Assembly (NCBI RefSeq): GCF_024710845.1
Contig: NZ_JANJTZ010000037.1
Coordinates: forward strand, 231,256-295,255
Direction of reading: 5' to 3'
DNA length: 64,000 nucleotides
Origin: Mesorhizobium sp.
GTDB lineage: Bacteria; Pseudomonadota; Alphaproteobacteria; Rhizobiales; Rhizobiaceae
Each line of letters begins with the position of its first letter. The stretch's first letter is position 1. Under the pieces are notes generated by a model. The model searched no databases and was not told where the DNA came from. It worked only from the letters and a program-made list of their open reading frames with translations. This document shows, piece by piece, positions 62,480 to 64,000 of this stretch. A program made the translations under genes and the position numbers.

Positions 62480-63097
62480 TCACAACGCCTTGAACGGAGC
62501 CCGGCCGGACGAGAGGGCGCGGTCGAGCAGATCGATACGGTCCTGCCCCCAGAACGGCTCACCGTTCAGGACGTACGAGGGGACACCCGTCGCATCCACA
62601 TCGACCGCATCCTGCGTGTTGTCGGCGCGGATCGCAGCCGTTACCGGCTCCTTAGCCTTCGCTAGGATCGACGCGGCGTCGAAGCCGGCTGCGGCCAGAA
62701 GAGACGCCAGCGTCGGCTCGTCGGAGATGTCCTTTTCCTCCGCCCAGACGGCGCTGAAAACGCTGTCCATATAGGCCATCGGATCGCGACCCGACTGCAG
62801 GACCGCGATGATCGTATGGTCGGCGAGGGCCGGATTGACCGGGAAAAATTTCGGCCTCGGGTTGAGCTTGCGGCCGCGCATTTCGGCGAAGCGCTGAAGC
62901 TCGATGAAGCGGTAACGCTGGCGCACTGCTGGCCGCTCACCGAGCGCGACCTGGCCAGACACCTTGAACATCTCCCCGAGATTGACCGGTTTCACGACGA
63001 GCTTTGCGCCGTGGCGGGCCGCCAGTTGCTGGATGGGGCGGTGGCCTAGATAGGTCCAGGGCGAAACGCTCGTCAGGTAGTAGTCGATGGTGGGCAT
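62480..63097 (-). CDS. 2-hydroxychromene-2-carboxylate isomerase / DsbA-family protein
   Basis: A 205-residue thioredoxin-fold protein of the DsbA/HCCA-isomerase class. The N-terminus IDYYLTSVSPWTYLGHRPI has the SPWTYLG segment of the glutathione-dependent isomerase (serine replaces the CxxC motif), and TGVPSYVLNGEPFWGQDRIDLL is the conserved C-terminal part. HCCA isomerase acts in naphthalene degradation; many family members have unknown substrates. The ATG at 63097 follows AAGGA with a 7-base gap. It is part of a minus-strand run with the repressor and thioesterase genes. Confidence 0.88.
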   Translation of the reverse strand: MPTIDYYLTSVSPWTYLGHRPIQQLAARHGAKLVVKPVNLGEMFKVSGQVALGERPAVRQRYRFIELQRFAEMRGRKLNPRPKFFPVNPALADHTIIAVLQSGRDPMAYMDSVFSAVWAEEKDISDEPTLASLLAAAGFDAASILAKAKEPVTAAIRADNTQDAVDVDATGVPSYVLNGEPFWGQDRIDLLDRALSSGRAPFKAL

Positions 63098-63168
63098 GGT
63101 AACGTCCTTCATGCGCTCGGAAGACGTGGGACACTAACACACCGGCATCCGCCGGAAAGGCGCGAACG

Positions 63169-63708
63169 CTACCGCTTTGCCAGCGCGCGCAAGCCGGCGT
63201 GCGAGGTCATGAAGATGCGCTCCTCGTCGGTCGGCGGACGCGGTGAGAAACTGTGACCGAGGATCGAGATAATCTCGTCGATCGGCACGAAGCGCCGCGC
63301 GGCAGAGTCGTAGACGCCGGCGGTCGTCATCACGAGCGCGGCGGTCTGGCCGTCCTCCAGCACGAAGCGGTGGCTGCCGATGACCTGCGTGCCCTCCCAG
63401 GTGTCGACGGTAGAGACGACCTCGAAGCGCTTCCACAGCCTGATCTCGCGGATGTAGACGGATTGCAGCCCGCCCATCATCGGCGCCCAGCGTCGTGCGC
63501 GGGCCAGCCCGATCAGGCCGGACCGCAGAAAGATGTCGATGCGGCCGACATCAGCCAGCATCATGTAGCGCGCGTTGTTGAGATGCAGGTTGGTATCGAC
63601 GTCGCTGGGCAGGCAGCGGAACGACAGCCGGCTCTCGCCGTTCATGCGGTAAGGTCCGCGCGCCTTCGCGGTCAGGACCATCCGCGCCATACGGCCCCAG
63701 ACATACAT
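63169..63708 (-). CDS. Acyl-CoA thioesterase-like protein (4HBT hotdog fold)
   Basis: A 179-residue hotdog-fold thioesterase. The N-terminus RLSFRCLPSDVDTNLHLNNARYMMLADVGRID in pattern has the DxNxHLNNxRY active-site element, as in 4-hydroxybenzoyl-CoA thioesterase and THEM6-like proteins. The substrate is unknown, probably a fatty or aromatic acyl-CoA. It lies 71 bases upstream of the isomerase gene and just before a low-complexity G/C block. A fatty acid oxidation gene follows on the same strand beyond that block. Confidence 0.85.
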   Translation of the reverse strand: MYVWGRMARMVLTAKARGPYRMNGESRLSFRCLPSDVDTNLHLNNARYMMLADVGRIDIFLRSGLIGLARARRWAPMMGGLQSVYIREIRLWKRFEVVSTVDTWEGTQVIGSHRFVLEDGQTAALVMTTAGVYDSAARRFVPIDEIISILGHSFSPRPPTDEERIFMTSHAGLRALAKR

Positions 63709-63732
63709 GCGGAGCGCTCCGAGAATTCAACT

Positions 63733-63872
63733 TCCCACCGGCCCCGGGGGGGGGCGCCGCCCGCCCCCACCCACCCAGGGGGCCGGCCCCGACAATCCAC
63801 CCCCCCCCCGCCCCGCGCCCGGCGCGCGCCCCTCCGCCCCGGGGCGCGGGGGCCCCGGCCCCGGGCCGGTGG
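63733..63872. other. Low-complexity G/C block, possible assembly fault
   Basis: The 140 bases contain almost only G and C, including a run of nine Gs (63746-63754) and ten Cs (63800-63809), in stark contrast to both sides. No open frame, hairpin of known type or regulatory motif explains it. It may be a consensus error at a contig junction or a genuine sequencing-refractory stretch. Confidence 0.7.
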
Positions 63873-63886
63873 AATGTTGCTGTTGG

Positions 63887-64000
63887 CTAAGCCGCCTTCT
63901 TCGCTTCGCCCTTGTAGGGGTTGAAGCGCTGGTAGAAGGTTTCGCCCTTGTCGGCCATGTCGACGAGAAGCTTCGGCGCCTTGAACTGCTTGCCGTACTG
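63887..64000 (-). CDS. 3-hydroxyacyl-CoA dehydrogenase/enoyl-CoA hydratase C-terminus (partial)
   Basis: Only the last 37 residues are in the window. They read YGKQFKAPKLLVDMADKG, then ETFYQRFNPYKGEAKKAA and a TAG stop. The PPKLL.DM...GETFY pattern is typical of the C-terminus of FadJ/FadB-type 3-hydroxyacyl-CoA dehydrogenases, the multifunctional beta-oxidation enzyme. The rest lies beyond the right edge. The identification rests on this short tail and is tentative. Confidence 0.5.
   Translation of the reverse strand, partial: QYGKQFKAPKLLVDMADKGETFYQRFNPYKGEAKKAA

Overview
The window looks like chromosome from a GC-rich alphaproteobacterium of the Hyphomicrobiales, most like Mesorhizobium or its relatives. 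The evidence is a GcrA cell-cycle regulator, a 5-aminolevulinate synthase (HemA), a class I lysyl-tRNA synthetase, a SAM-II riboswitch ahead of metZ, a rhizobial-type smo/mtlK polyol operon, and an argD-argF-hslO / gcrA-phoU-phoR-ppk2 neighbourhood. No phage, plasmid, transposase or CRISPR was found. I measured no codon usage or database similarity; family calls come from motifs and overall sequence character.

Layout. 1-10.3 kb: a purine/nucleoside-type salvage cluster (phosphoribosyltransferase, two M20 hydrolases, nucleoside hydrolase, ATZ/TRZ-type deaminase and a complete spermidine/putrescine-type ABC importer), interrupted by a pair of REP-like hairpins and a small unknown gene. 10.5-21.6 kb: a SorC-family regulator, a DUF1127 protein, a LysR regulator, then the hexitol operon smoEFGK-smoS-mtlK with a HAD phosphatase and an FGGY kinase. 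21.7-25.9 kb: convergent response regulator and symporter-fused hybrid histidine kinase (CrbR/CrbS type). 26-36.5 kb: housekeeping genes (mscL, aminotransferase, hemA, galE, a D,D-carboxypeptidase, pyrD, a MATE exporter, an HDAC-like amidohydrolase).

36.6-40.2 kb: two tandem secreted trypsin-like proteases, about 82% identical by hand alignment, each behind an unusually AT-rich leader with a matching promoter and upstream dyad, bordered by tRNA-Gly(CCC). 40.3-43.6 kb: a dipeptidase overlapping a voltage-gated K+ channel gene, then a second voltage-gated channel whose filter reads TLEGWSD, which points to calcium rather than sodium. 43.6-48.5 kb: a dCTP deaminase-like protein, SAM-II/metZ, RidA, a CDP-alcohol phosphatidyltransferase, apaG and hslO. 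48.5-56.7 kb: argF-argD, gcrA with a cluster of GANTC sites at its promoter, phoU and phoR without the usual pst and phoB genes, PPK2, and a glycosyltransferase with a GspE/MshE-like N-terminal region. 56.9-64 kb: an amino-acid-type binding protein, a sterol-desaturase-like enzyme, TerB, lysK, a thermonuclease-like protein, an S24-type repressor, a DsbA-like isomerase, a thioesterase, a near-pure G/C block that may be an assembly fault, and the end of a probable beta-oxidation enzyme.

The most interesting observations are the candidate native prokaryotic Ca2+ channel, the duplicated protease/promoter modules, the GANTC cluster at gcrA, the missing pst-phoB block, and the conjugated-nucleoside salvage hypothesis for the first 10 kb.
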